A stretch of DNA of 64,000 nt, taken from positions 2,914,001-2,978,000 of the forward strand of contig CP049016.1 in the NCBI GenBank assembly GCA_004376055.2. Direction: 5' to 3'. The stretch comes from Nitrospirales bacterium LBB_01. GTDB taxonomy: Bacteria > Nitrospirota > Thermodesulfovibrionia > Thermodesulfovibrionales > Magnetobacteriaceae. Position 1 is the first letter of the stretch, and every line of letters begins with the position of its first letter. Under the pieces are notes generated by a model. The model saw only the letters and a program-made list of their open reading frames with translations. It ran no database searches and was not told the DNA's origin. Below, in pieces: positions 35,420-44,456 of this stretch. The position numbers and the translations under genes are program-made.

Positions 35420-35749
35420 TCATTGTGCTAATTTAATAAGTAATTTCTTATGTCTTTCGATAGAGGCATCTATGCGTTTGATGTTTTCTATTTTTTGGGA
35501 TACCGGAGAAATTGGCGGCTCGCCATGTGTCCGGGCAACGTTGTCAAGATGTTCGTGTGCAAAGCGGCGCACCTCATCTGAGTTAAAGCTGCCTCCCTCA
35601 GCCTCGGCTGCCTCCAGCTCTGAGCGAAGTTGTGAAACCCTTGCGTAATTGACAGCGTAACGAACTGCATCCTCTGCAGTGGGGAAAAGCCCTGCATCAA
35701 GTTCAGCTTCTACCCACTGAGCGGCATCTGGTGTTAATTCAACTTTCAC
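35420..35749 (-). CDS. ParD-like antitoxin
   Basis: A 109-residue protein with an N-terminal ribbon-helix-helix-like start (KVELTPDAAQWVEAEL, then FPTAEDAVRYAVN), typical of ParD/CopG-family antitoxins, and a Glu/Asp-rich C-terminal half that would bind a toxin. No parE gene is adjacent. The GTG at 35749 is chosen because AAGGA lies upstream at a workable distance. It lies 60 nt upstream of glmU in the same direction. It may be an orphan antitoxin or a chromosomal regulator. Confidence 0.65.
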   Translation of the reverse strand: MKVELTPDAAQWVEAELDAGLFPTAEDAVRYAVNYARVSQLRSELEAAEAEGGSFNSDEVRRFAHEHLDNVARTHGEPPISPVSQKIENIKRIDASIERHKKLLIKLAQ

Positions 35750-35838
35750 AACTACACATCCTTTCAAATGATAATACACTATTTTACCACAAAGGGTGCA
35801 GAGAAACCAACATGCCGATGTTCACTTAATTGCAGCGG

Positions 35839-36621
35839 CTACGGCTTTGAAAGAAAGTCCAGTAATTTCTCATAAGATTTTTTGTCTCCATAACTTGTCC
35901 TTTCTATATCATAAAGTAAAAGTGGAATATCTTTTTCATCGCAATCATCCAGCTTTAAGGGGATAACTTTTTTACCTGTTGTTTCTTTAATGGTTTTATG
36001 TAAAACTGCACCATACTCCGCCCTGCACCAATTTGACGTTCCAAGATTCTTACTCAGGCAAACCATAACATGTTTGCTATTTTGCAGGCCATCCTCTATT
36101 TTGTTTAATATATGGTCATATTTTATTTGCTCATTATCAATCCAATAGGTTATTCCTCTTTTCTTGAGACGAGGCAGTATCTTCTTGATAATAAAATCCT
36201 TATCCTTTGATGAGTGGCAAATAAACACATCGTAATTTTTTGTTATTTCAGTTTCTTGTTCTTTTAATGAAGCAAAATACTCTCTTATGGCGCTAATGCC
36301 ATTTGTTGCTATATCAATGGGTGGGGTTACAAGGGGGTTATTATTAAGCCAAAGCGTTAGCAAGTCAGTAAGTTTTCCAATCTCAGGGGGGAGGTCACTT
36401 AGTTGGTTCACATGTATACAAAGCTTTTGCAAGTTATTAAGTTTTCCAAGCTTGGGAGGCAGGCTTTATAGTTCGTTGAAAGATATATCAAGTGTTTGCA
36501 AGTTAGTGAGTTTTCCAATCTTAGGGGAAAGGCTTGTGATTCCTCTGTGTGATAAGTCTAACCAAGTCTCATTGTCTTTATATGCTTTATTGATTACTTC
36601 TAATAGTTCTTTTTCATCCAT
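35839..36621 (-). pseudogene. LRR-TIR protein gene with an in-frame stop
   Basis: The frame starts at the ATG at 36621 (MDEKELLEVINKAYKDNE). Leucine-rich repeats follow (TSLSPKIGKLTNLQTLDIS, then SLPPKLGKLNNLQKL and DLPPEIGKLTDLLTL). A TAA at 36466-36468 replaces one codon in the second repeat, and the frame continues intact to 35839. The C-terminal part (about residues 130-260) is a TIR domain: YDVFICHSSKDKDF near its start and SNWCRAEYG, with the Glu position that is catalytic in NAD-consuming TIR domains. Unbroken, it would have 260 codons. The LRR-TIR layout suggests an immune or signalling role; that is inference. Confidence 0.8.
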
Positions 36622-36788
36622 TTTAAATAAACCCCCGCAATTGTCCCTCTAATTAATCCTGTTAATTTTCTATCATAGCAGCGCCAACACGTTCTGCTAT
36701 TGATGACTATTGCATTCCACAGGTTAATTGTACAGATTATATGATTTTTTTGCAAATTGCCTGTGCAGTTAGCTCCGCAAACAAAAAA

Positions 36789-36887
36789 CTGGATTCCTGC
36801 CTTCGCAGGAATGACAAGAAAAAAAGGAATGACAGAAAAAAGAAACGCACTCTTCTTTGTCATTCCAGCCTCCGAGCTGGAATCCAG
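36789..36887. repeat. inverted CTGGATTCC...GGAATGACA repeat pair
   Basis: Arm A 36789-36816 begins CTGGATTCCTGCC and ends GGAATGACA. Arm B 36858-36887 is the same element inverted (TGTCATTCCAGCC to GGAATCCAG). Each arm contains its own short palindrome. This type of intergenic repeat is widespread in bacterial genomes. Confidence 0.75.
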
Positions 36888-36986
36888 TCTTTTAAATATA
36901 TCATTTGCTGACAGAAAACCCTCTGCCGGAGTTAACTCAATAAGCATTTTTTGCAATTATTCAAATTGAGAACAAAAATGGAATTA

Positions 36987-37052
36987 AACACAGATAAACA
37001 CGGATTATTACTATTTCTTTCATCTGCGAAAATCTGCGTCATCTGCGGATAA
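36987..37052. repeat. CAGATAAACACGGATT / CATCTGCGGAT dispersed repeat
   Basis: Contains ACACAGATAAACACGGATT and ATCTGCGTCATCTGCGGAT. A related copy with inverted order lies at 57106-57166. It is a short intergenic repeat of unknown origin. Confidence 0.6.
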
Positions 37053-37081
37053 AAATCCTTTTAAAAATACCTACAAACAGC

Positions 37082-38179
37082 CTATCGTCTTAGCTCAACA
37101 CGCATCTTTACTTCTATAATTTTATTGTCCCTGAGGAGTTTTATAGTTACAAATTCATCGGGTTTTTTTACTGATAGTATTTTCATTACGTCTTGCATGT
37201 AGGCTACTTTTGTGCCGTTTACCTCAAATATTACATCGCCTCCGAGATAAATAGATGTGCCGCTTATACTTACCGGCTTGACTCCGCCCTTGATTCCTGC
37301 TTTAAACGCAGGGCCTCCGGTAACTACCTCTGATACCAATATCCCTCTACTAACCGGTAATCCTATAGCTTTGGCAAGGTTTTCCCAAATCGGCAATCCG
37401 ACTATTCCTATCCACGGCCTCCGTGTCTTGCCGTACTTTATCAAATCAGGAATTACAGCCTTTGCCGTATTAATTGGGATAGCAAATCCAATTCCTACAT
37501 TTCCGCCTGAGGGCGTAAATATTGCCGAGTTAATGCCTATCATTTTCCCATCAGTGTCAAGAAGCGGGCCTCCGGAATTCCCCGGATTAATTGGAGTATC
37601 AGTCTGAATAACATCCTCTATCACTCTGCCGTGCTCTGTGGTGAGCGGCCTCCCTAAAGCGCTTATAATGCCTGCCGTCAATGTGGAATTTAGTCCAAAC
37701 GGATTTCCGATAGCAAAGACCCTCTGCCCAACCTGAAGACCCTCTGAGTTTCCAAATTCAAGCGCCTTAAAAACCGCGGTTTTTTCGGTTAAAATTTTTA
37801 TTATTGCAATATCGCTGTCAGCATCGGCACCGATAAATTTGGCCTTAAACTTCTTACCGTCATTCATGACGATGGTTATCTCAGCGGTGTCTTCAACTAC
37901 GTGGAGGTTGGTAATAACGTAACCATCTGGAGTGATTATTGAGCCAGAACCAGAGCCTTTTTGCGGATAAACCGAAAAGAAATCCCTCATCAGTGTGGTT
38001 GTGGTTATGTTTACGACAGAGGGACTGGCATTCTTAAAGACAGAGATATTTATCTCCTCTTCGGGGGTCAGCTTTGCTCCAAATGCAGCTTGCGAGGATA
38101 AGACAATTAAGATAATCGGTAATATAATAAGGCGTCTCGTCAAGGAGCGCCGACTAACGAATTGTCTTATTTTATTACG
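37082..38179 (-). CDS. HtrA/DegP-type serine protease with PDZ domain
   Basis: A 365-residue trypsin-like periplasmic protease for envelope protein quality control. The signal/anchor helix (about 17-35) is followed by the protease domain with the catalytic triad His94 (TNLHVVED), Asp124 (DSDIAIIKI) and Ser203 (GNSGGPL). One PDZ domain covers about 265-360. The length fits DegS or single-PDZ HtrA. The ATG at 38179 overlaps the yebC stop by 5 nt and puts the signal sequence at the N terminus; the frame is open for 26 more codons upstream, but those lie inside yebC. Confidence 0.93.
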   Translation of the reverse strand, partial: RNKIRQFVSRRSLTRRLIILPIILIVLSSQAAFGAKLTPEEEINISVFKNASPSVVNITTTTLMRDFFSVYPQKGSGSGSIITPDGYVITNLHVVEDTAEITIVMNDGKKFKAKFIGADADSDIAIIKILTEKTAVFKALEFGNSEGLQVGQRVFAIGNPFGLNSTLTAGIISALGRPLTTEHGRVIEDVIQTDTPINPGNSGGPLLDTDGKMIGINSAIFTPSGGNVGIGFAIPINTAKAVIPDLIKYGKTRRPWIGIVGLPIWENLAKAIGLPVSRGILVSEVVTGGPAFKAGIKGGVKPVSISGTSIYLGGDVIFEVNGTKVAYMQDVMKILSVKKPDEFVTIKLLRDNKIIEVKMRVELRR

Positions 38180-38927
38180 CATCCGTAGGAGAAAAACCCT
38201 CCGGCAAGTCAAAATTAGCGTAAATGTTTTGAACGTCGTCAAGCTCATCGAGGGCATCCATTAGATTTATCAGTTTCTCTGCTGTTGCGCTATCCACAGA
38301 GACATAGTTATCAGGAATCATAGTTATCTCTGACGATGAGACGGCAATGCCGGAGTTTATGAGAGCAGTTCTCACCGCTTCAACGCTGTCGGCGGTTGTT
38401 ATTATTTCATAGTGCTCGTCCTCAGGTTCATTTTTCATATCCTCGGCTCCTGCTTCAAGCGCTATAGTCATCAGTTGATCCTCAGTGGCTGCCTTTTTAT
38501 CAATTGTGATAGTGCCCTTTTTTTGAAACATCCATGCCACGCAGCCTGATTCGCCCAGATTGCCGCCGCTTTTAGACAGAAGCCTTCTGATTTCGGCAAC
38601 TGTCCTGTTTCTGTTGTCTGTCATAGCCTCAATCAGCAAAGCAACTCCGGCAATTCCGTATCCCTCATACATAATCTCCTCGTACATAGCTCCCGGAAGC
38701 TCGCCCGTTCCTTTTTGGATAGCCCGCTTTATATTGTCGTAAGGCATATTGTATAACTTTGCTTTTTCAATAGCGGTGCGCAGGCGGACGTTACCGTCAG
38801 GATCTCCTCCACCTATTCTTGCCGCTACGGTTATTTCCTTTACGACTTTTGAAAAAACCTTTCCCCGTTTAGAATCCGTTGTTGCCTTTTTTCTTTTTAT
38901 CTGCGACCATTTAGAATGACCAGACAT
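38175..38927 (-). CDS. yebC: YebC/TACO1-family protein
   Basis: A 250-residue protein with the family start [20 protein letters not shown] and conserved [35 protein letters not shown] and [10 protein letters not shown]. YebC-family proteins are described as transcriptional regulators and, more recently, as aids to ribosomes on proline-rich or stalled sequences. The ATG at 38927 is preceded by GGAGGAGTG. It overlaps the htrA-like gene downstream, suggesting joint expression. Confidence 0.95.
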   Translation of the reverse strand: MSGHSKWSQIKRKKATTDSKRGKVFSKVVKEITVAARIGGGDPDGNVRLRTAIEKAKLYNMPYDNIKRAIQKGTGELPGAMYEEIMYEGYGIAGVALLIEAMTDNRNRTVAEIRRLLSKSGGNLGESGCVAWMFQKKGTITIDKKAATEDQLMTIALEAGAEDMKNEPEDEHYEIITTADSVEAVRTALINSGIAVSSSEITMIPDNYVSVDSATAEKLINLMDALDELDDVQNIYANFDLPEGFSPTDA

Positions 38928-39007
38928 CACTCCTCCAATTTAAAAATATCAACGCATACAGCAAATATTATAATATATATTAAACGAATAATTCATTAAG
39001 TTTTATT

Positions 39008-39016
39008 TGTTATACT
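39008..39016 (+). promoter_or_regulatory. extended -10 promoter of polA
   Basis: TGT followed by TATACT (39011-39016) makes an extended -10 element. The predicted start near 39023 gives a leader of about 37 nt with AGGAA before the ATG. Confidence 0.4.
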
Positions 39017-39059
39017 ATTTGATGGTTCTACTACTTACATAGAGCACAGGAAACTTTAA

Positions 39060-41612
39060 ATGGAAAAGGAAATATACTTAGTTGACGCAACGGCGTTTCT
39101 GTACCGGGCATATTTTGGCGTAAGGTCGCTTACCTCGCCCACTGGTTTTCCAACAAACGCAATATACGGCCTCACCACTATGATGCTTAAGCTGATTAAT
39201 GAAAAAAAGCCCCATGCGATGGCTCTAATATTTGACTCTAAAGAGAAAACCCACAGACATACACTCTATGAGGCTTATAAGGCACATAGACCGACGCCAC
39301 CGGAGGATTTTATCAGGCAGATTGAACCGGCTAAACAGGTGATTGAGGCTCTCGGCGTTAAAAACATAGCTCTTTCCGGCTTTGAGGCCGATGATATAAT
39401 GGCTACCCTTGCGCTTAGATTTGCCGCACCCAATACGCCAGTTTTTATTGTCTCAGGGGATAAGGATATGTTTCAAATTATCGGAGCAAATATCAAAATG
39501 TTTGACCCGGTTAAAAACGTAGTGCTTGATGAAAACTATGTACAAAATCGGTTTTTGCTCCCGCCTGAAAGAATCCATGAGCTTATGGCGATAACAGGAG
39601 ATGAGTCGGACGGTGTGCCTGGGGTTAAGGGCGTTGGAGAGAAGACGGCTGTTGAAATCTTAAAAAATTACGCAAGTTTAAATGAGCTTTTAAGCGCTCC
39701 CGAAAAAATTAAAAATGAACGCATCCGGAGACTTATCACAGAAAACGCAGAAACCATCCGACTGAGCGATTCCCTTGTTAAGCTCTATACCAATGTGCCG
39801 CTTGCAATGTCGTATGATGAGTTAATTTTAAAAGAGCCTGCATGGGAGGCTCTGAGAGCGGATTTTCTAAAGTATGGTTTTTCGTCTCTTCTAAGAATGA
39901 TTCCAACAACGACCGGAAATGATAAACCCGCTGAAATTATTGTCCCTAAAGAAATAACATCTCTGACTGAATTATCAAAAACGACAAAGGCTCAGCAAAG
40001 CTCAGGCATAGTTGCAATAAAAAGCTATAGCAAAGGAACCGGCGGATTTTTCCCCGAAAGAGGGATTTCGTTTTCGTTTGACGGGGGTATTTCCTCCAGT
40101 GTGACGTTAAACACCGATGCCGAGAAAAAGACCGCCATATTTATCGATATGTTCCAAAACAAGGATATTCAAAAGGTCTCTTATGACATGAAAGAGGAGC
40201 TCCACCGCTTTGACATCATAAGCTTTGAAAACATTCATGACATAATGATAGCTGCTCACATACTTAATCCAAACCGTGTAAACCGGCAGTTAAAAGACAT
40301 TGCCATTGACTATGCTATGGATATTTACAATGAGGATATAACTATACTTAAACTTCACGAGATACTTATAGGAAAACTAAAAGAATCAAAACTCTACGGC
40401 GTGTATGAAAACGTTGAAATGGCGCTATTACCTGTGCTTTATGAAATAGAGCGGGCTGGGGTTAAGTTAAACAGGGAGCGGGTGAATGAGCTTTCGGTAA
40501 AATTTGATGAGGAGCTAAAAACTGCAGAAAGGCGGATATTTTTCATTGCAGGCTGTGAGTTTAATATAAACTCCCCTAAGCAGCTCCAGGAGGTGCTCTT
40601 TGATAAACTTAAACTCTCTCCCGGCAAAAAGATAAAAACCGGCTATTCAACCGACACCGCCGTGCTTGAGTCGCTTAGCGCTAAACATGAACTTCCGGCT
40701 GAAATCATTCTATACCGAAATCTTGCCAAAATAAAAAACACCTATCTGGATACACTGCCGGGGTTTGTTAACGCCGCAACAGGCCGCATTCACACCACCT
40801 TTAACCAGTGTGCAACGGCTACCGGACGTTTGAGCACCACTAACCCAAACCTCCAAAATATTCCCATTAAGGGACCCTGGGCAACGCCGCTGAGAGAAGC
40901 GTTTTGTGCCGATGACGGCTGTATCATAATGTCAGCCGATTACTCTCAGATAGAGCTTCGCATACTAGCCCACCTTAGTAGCGACTTAGGTTTTATTGAG
41001 GCATTTCAAAACAACGAGGACATCCACACTCAAACAGCCGCTGACATTTTTAATTTGCCAGCACTACGGGTAACCTCAGAGCACCGCAGGGCTGCTAAAA
41101 GCATAAACTTTGGCATAGTCTATGGGATGTCATCTTTTGGTCTTTCAGAGGCGCTTAAGATTTCTAAGAATGACGCCAAAAACTATATAGAATCCTTCTT
41201 TACGAAACACCCCGAGGTGAGTGCATTTATTACAAAGACTATAGAAGAAGCAAAACGACTTGGATATACGGAAACGATTCTTGGCAGAAGACGGGAAATT
41301 GAGGGTATTTTAAGCTCTAACAAAGCAGCTGCATCACAAGCCGAGCGGCTTGCCGTAAATTCTCCGATACAAGGCTCGGCGGCAGATATAATTAAATTAG
41401 CAATGATTAACCTTCACAAAAAAATTAAGTCACTCGGATTAAAAACAAAGATGGTGCTTCAGGTGCATGATGAGCTTGTGTTTGAAGTACCTGAAAGTGA
41501 GCTTGAGATGGCAAAGGGATTAATCAAGATGGAAATGGAAAACTGCTATCCTCTTAAGGTACCGCTTACTGTTGACATCGGGGTTGGTAAAAACTGGGCT
41601 GAGGCTCATTAA
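39060..41612 (+). CDS. polA: DNA polymerase I
   Basis: An 850-residue repair and Okazaki-fragment polymerase. The N-terminal 5'-3' exonuclease (1 to about 290) has DATAFLYRAYFG, SGDKDMFQI and GVPGVKGVGEKTA. The middle domain lacks the DxE motif expected of an active 3'-5' proofreading exonuclease (the corresponding start reads GIVAIKSYSKG), so proofreading is probably lost, as in Taq polymerase. The polymerase domain is complete: motif A DYSQIELRILAHLS, motif B RRAAKSINFGIVYGMS, motif C QVHDELVFE. The ATG has AGGAA upstream. It stands alone on the plus strand, 9 nt before the transglycosylase gene. Confidence 0.97.
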   Translation: MEKEIYLVDATAFLYRAYFGVRSLTSPTGFPTNAIYGLTTMMLKLINEKKPHAMALIFDSKEKTHRHTLYEAYKAHRPTPPEDFIRQIEPAKQVIEALGVKNIALSGFEADDIMATLALRFAAPNTPVFIVSGDKDMFQIIGANIKMFDPVKNVVLDENYVQNRFLLPPERIHELMAITGDESDGVPGVKGVGEKTAVEILKNYASLNELLSAPEKIKNERIRRLITENAETIRLSDSLVKLYTNVPLAMSYDELILKEPAWEALRADFLKYGFSSLLRMIPTTTGNDKPAEIIVPKEITSLTELSKTTKAQQSSGIVAIKSYSKGTGGFFPERGISFSFDGGISSSVTLNTDAEKKTAIFIDMFQNKDIQKVSYDMKEELHRFDIISFENIHDIMIAAHILNPNRVNRQLKDIAIDYAMDIYNEDITILKLHEILIGKLKESKLYGVYENVEMALLPVLYEIERAGVKLNRERVNELSVKFDEELKTAERRIFFIAGCEFNINSPKQLQEVLFDKLKLSPGKKIKTGYSTDTAVLESLSAKHELPAEIILYRNLAKIKNTYLDTLPGFVNAATGRIHTTFNQCATATGRLSTTNPNLQNIPIKGPWATPLREAFCADDGCIIMSADYSQIELRILAHLSSDLGFIEAFQNNEDIHTQTAADIFNLPALRVTSEHRRAAKSINFGIVYGMSSFGLSEALKISKNDAKNYIESFFTKHPEVSAFITKTIEEAKRLGYTETILGRRREIEGILSSNKAAASQAERLAVNSPIQGSAADIIKLAMINLHKKIKSLGLKTKMVLQVHDELVFEVPESELEMAKGLIKMEMENCYPLKVPLTVDIGVGKNWAEAH

Positions 41613-41621
41613 GGGCTTATT

Positions 41622-42695
41622 ATGCTAACAAGGGGGTTTTTTATATCTTTTATAATATTAATGCTTATTTCAACCTCAGAGGCATCAGCCAAATCCAAAC
41701 ATCATCAACACAAACAGGCTGTTAAGGCAAAACCAGCACCGGTTAAAACTAATACCGCACCGAAAACACTCTCAGATGAGGAGCTTATAGATAAGCTCTT
41801 ATACGGCGCACCTTCTGTGTATTCCCCTGCCGGCAAGTCAAATGTTAAACGGGTTTTAAGATGGAAAACCGTGCTGAGCGAAAAAGATATTCAATACGAC
41901 ACTGACATTTTAACGTACAAGGGAAATAACGCAATGGGGCTTAGGACGTCGTATCAAAACCTGATAGCCGGCTGGCAGCGGCTTGTAAAGAGCGGTCATC
42001 TGAGAATGATTTACAACAAATGCCGTGCCAATGCTGTCCCGTTTGAGATAGTGTTATTAGCGCTTGCTGAGTCCTCATGGAATGCCACTGCGTTGTCATC
42101 ATCAGGAGCTGGCGGCTATTGGCAATTCATGCCGGATACCGCAAAGTCCTACGGTCTAATTGACACTCTAAGAGGTCATGACCATAGAAACGATCCTGAA
42201 CTCAGCACAGATGCGGCCATAGCGCTGCTTAAAGATAATTTTAATATGACCTATTCGTGGGACAGAGCTTTTGGTGTTAAGGGTAAAAAACCCACAAACT
42301 CAGAACGATGGCTGTGGGCCTTCTGGACATACAACAGCTCCCCTAAAAGTGTATCACACTACTACCGCCAAAGCAAAGGCAACTCCTCCGTGTTTTATAA
42401 GTATGTTGAAAATGTTGAAAACGCCAACTATGTACATAAGATATTCGGTATCAAAGAAGTCCTGAGAGATTACGTCAAACAAACAAGAAAATACCCCTAT
42501 AAAAAATACGAAAACACACCTTATGGAGAGTATATTCAGAAATGGTACACGTTAACAGTGTGCGAGCGCAAAGACCTCCTTTCAGAGGTTAACAAGCAAT
42601 TTCAGAGACCCGCCGCTAAAAAACCGGATGTGCTCGCTGTGCGCATTAAAAGAGAGACTGATTATGTCTCAGCCCTTTGTAAAGCTGTGGAGTGA
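41622..42695 (+). CDS. lytic transglycosylase (SLT/MltD-like)
   Basis: A 357-residue secreted peptidoglycan lytic enzyme. A signal peptide (about 1-23) is followed by a Lys/Pro/His-rich linker and a catalytic SLT domain (about 115-270). The catalytic Glu lies in LALAESSWNATALS, followed by the typical GAGGYWQFMPDTAKSYGL and AFWTYNSSP. No LysM repeats follow, so it is shorter than MltD. It begins 9 nt after polA; murB follows, though with its own promoter. Confidence 0.9.
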   Translation: MLTRGFFISFIILMLISTSEASAKSKHHQHKQAVKAKPAPVKTNTAPKTLSDEELIDKLLYGAPSVYSPAGKSNVKRVLRWKTVLSEKDIQYDTDILTYKGNNAMGLRTSYQNLIAGWQRLVKSGHLRMIYNKCRANAVPFEIVLLALAESSWNATALSSSGAGGYWQFMPDTAKSYGLIDTLRGHDHRNDPELSTDAAIALLKDNFNMTYSWDRAFGVKGKKPTNSERWLWAFWTYNSSPKSVSHYYRQSKGNSSVFYKYVENVENANYVHKIFGIKEVLRDYVKQTRKYPYKKYENTPYGEYIQKWYTLTVCERKDLLSEVNKQFQRPAAKKPDVLAVRIKRETDYVSALCKAVE

Positions 42696-42718
42696 TAAAT
42701 AACTTCTCTTCTCTATAT

Positions 42719-42747
42719 TTGCCAAATTATCGCTCTTATTGTTATCT
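42719..42747 (+). promoter_or_regulatory. promoter of murB, near-leaderless
   Basis: TTGCCA at 42719-42724, 17-nt spacer, TTATCT at 42742-42747. The -10 box ends 9 nt before the murB ATG, and no ribosome-binding site is present. Confidence 0.5.
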
Positions 42748-42756
42748 TAACCGTTA

Positions 42757-43806
42757 ATGCAATTAAATGTACTAAAAAACTATCCACTGTCGGAGCTTAC
42801 AACGTTTAAAATTGGAGGAGCTGCCAGGTTTTATGTTAAGGCAGAGAGCACTGACAGCGTTTATGACTCAATTGACTTTGCAAAGCAGCATGGTGTTCCT
42901 TTTTATGTTTTAGGCGGGGGCAGTAATCTATTAGTAAGTGACAAAGGCTATGACGGCGTGATTATTCATATGTCAAACACGGAGACTGAGACTAGGACGG
43001 ATGGTGAGAGTGTCTATAAGACCTGTGGAGCAGGCGTTGTTTGGGACAATTTTGTAAGCGAATGTGTCAATGAGAATCTTTTTGGAGTGGAGTGTCTTTC
43101 TGGAATACCGGGAACAGTGGGGGCATCTCCGGTTCAAAACATTGGCGCATACGGGCAGTCTGTGGACAACCTGATTTCTGAGGTCACAGCCCTTGATGCA
43201 ACTACTGGAGATATTGTCAAATTTAGTAACGCTGACTGTAAATTTTCCTACAGAAAAAGCTTCTTTAATTCTGAAGGGTTTGGTCAGTATATTATTGTAT
43301 CGGTCAAGTATATTTTAAAGCGGACTGGTAAGCCAAATGTTAAATATCATGACCTTGAGAAGTATTTCCTAAAAAACGCCAATATAACTCTGCAAGAGGT
43401 CAGAACAGCGATACTAAAAATCAGAGAATACAAGGGAATGCTGCAAATGGAGGGTTTTAGGGGATTTAAGTGTGCCGGATCATTTTTTAAAAACCCGGTT
43501 GTTTCAGCCGCTCATTTTGACAATATATCAGACATAATAAATGCTGCAGCATCAGCCAGAAACTGGTACTGGCCGATAGCGAATTCATCGGAGGTAAAAG
43601 TCTCAGCCGCTTGTCTCATTGAAAATTGTTTTGGTAAGGGTTTTAGAACAGGTCGTGTTGGATTATCCCCAAACCATACGCTTGCAATTGTTAACTATGA
43701 CGATGCAACATTTGACGAAGTTATGGACTTTGCTAAACAAATAGAGGACACAGTTTATGAACGGTTTAAGGTAACTCTTGACCGAGAGGTACAGATACTA
43801 AGATAA
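42757..43806 (+). CDS. murB: UDP-N-acetylenolpyruvoylglucosamine reductase
   Basis: A 349-residue FAD enzyme that reduces UDP-GlcNAc-enolpyruvate to UDP-MurNAc in peptidoglycan synthesis. FAD-binding stretches: NYPLSELTTFKIGG, GGGSNLLVSD, GIPGTVGASPVQNIGAYGQ. Active-site pieces: YRKSFF and GSFFKNPVV, with a C-terminal Glu in LDREVQIL. The extra YRKS loop places it in type I. The start has no ribosome-binding site, but a promoter ends 9 nt upstream. Confidence 0.95.
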   Translation: MQLNVLKNYPLSELTTFKIGGAARFYVKAESTDSVYDSIDFAKQHGVPFYVLGGGSNLLVSDKGYDGVIIHMSNTETETRTDGESVYKTCGAGVVWDNFVSECVNENLFGVECLSGIPGTVGASPVQNIGAYGQSVDNLISEVTALDATTGDIVKFSNADCKFSYRKSFFNSEGFGQYIIVSVKYILKRTGKPNVKYHDLEKYFLKNANITLQEVRTAILKIREYKGMLQMEGFRGFKCAGSFFKNPVVSAAHFDNISDIINAAASARNWYWPIANSSEVKVSAACLIENCFGKGFRTGRVGLSPNHTLAIVNYDDATFDEVMDFAKQIEDTVYERFKVTLDREVQILR

Positions 43807-43811
43807 CTTAC

Positions 43812-44327
43812 TCAGACTATGTAATTTTCTGCAATGCTGTCGTTTTTTATCATTTTAGAAAGCTCCATAGCCCTGCCGTGCACCTGAGCTGCCCACTGAC
43901 TTTGCAGCATTTGTCGTGAGGCGCTTTCGTAGTTACCAACCTCAATATCGTGTAGTGTTTGTTTAAAGCCAAGCAGCACTCCAATTCCCATATTAAAACA
44001 CATATCAATAAGTACAATTTTTCTGACATCCGAGAGTGTTTCATAAAAACTCAGATGATGTTTCAACTGTATTTCACAGTCATGAATATCGTTTTCAAGT
44101 AAAAACATAGCAGTCTCTCTATTTATACCGGATAGTTTAATCTTAGTAAGAACATCATTAACCGACAACCCGCTCTCTATGGAGTCAGCCTCAGTTTCAG
44201 ATACTCCTTTAGTATCCAGATTTCTCCCGACTCCGATAGTCAGATATCCTTTCGTGTCCTTATAGGCTTTCAGCTTCAATCCCTCATGGCGTATTAACAT
44301 ATTTTGAAGAGTTTTGTAGAAATCCAT
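43812..44327 (-). CDS. T4-type (GH24) lysozyme
   Basis: A 171-residue glycoside hydrolase of the phage T4 lysozyme family. The catalytic triad is visible: Glu in RHEGLKLKAYKD, Asp in YKDTKG and Thr in YLTIGVGRNLD. Structural residues such as DMCFNMGIG and GRAMELSKMI follow. No signal peptide, holin or phage structural gene is nearby, so it is a domesticated or orphan phage gene. A ribosome-binding site AAAGGAGATAAGG precedes the ATG. Convergent with murB, 5 nt apart. Confidence 0.88.
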   Translation of the reverse strand: MDFYKTLQNMLIRHEGLKLKAYKDTKGYLTIGVGRNLDTKGVSETEADSIESGLSVNDVLTKIKLSGINRETAMFLLENDIHDCEIQLKHHLSFYETLSDVRKIVLIDMCFNMGIGVLLGFKQTLHDIEVGNYESASRQMLQSQWAAQVHGRAMELSKMIKNDSIAENYIV

Positions 44328-44415
44328 TAAACCTTATCTCCTTTTTTTATAGTATTTAGTTATCTTACTCAATATTTAGGCGGCGGGTGAAAATTGTGAT
44401 AAAACCATAGAGATG

Positions 44416-44445
44416 TTGTAATACCAGTCATTGTTTTCATATAAT
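44416..44445 (+). promoter_or_regulatory. promoter of the second TMTC-like gene
   Basis: TTGTAA at 44416-44421, 18-nt spacer, perfect TATAAT at 44440-44445. The -10 box ends 11 nt before the ATG at 44457, leaving a leader of about 5 nt at most. Confidence 0.55.
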
Positions 44446-44456
44446 ATGCCTGACCC

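Larger units (their letters stand above)
36622..37081. other. 460-nt intergenic region made largely of dispersed repeats
   Basis: No gene. It holds an inverted repeat pair at 36789-36887 and a DNA stretch related to the repeat at 57106-57166. The other parts are AT-rich with no recognised signals. ORFs crossing it are artefacts of the repeats. Confidence 0.6.

Noticed and set aside
36600-36969. ORFs of 118 and 70 codons on opposite strands
   Set aside because: They consist mostly of the inverted repeat pair and have no plausible start signals.
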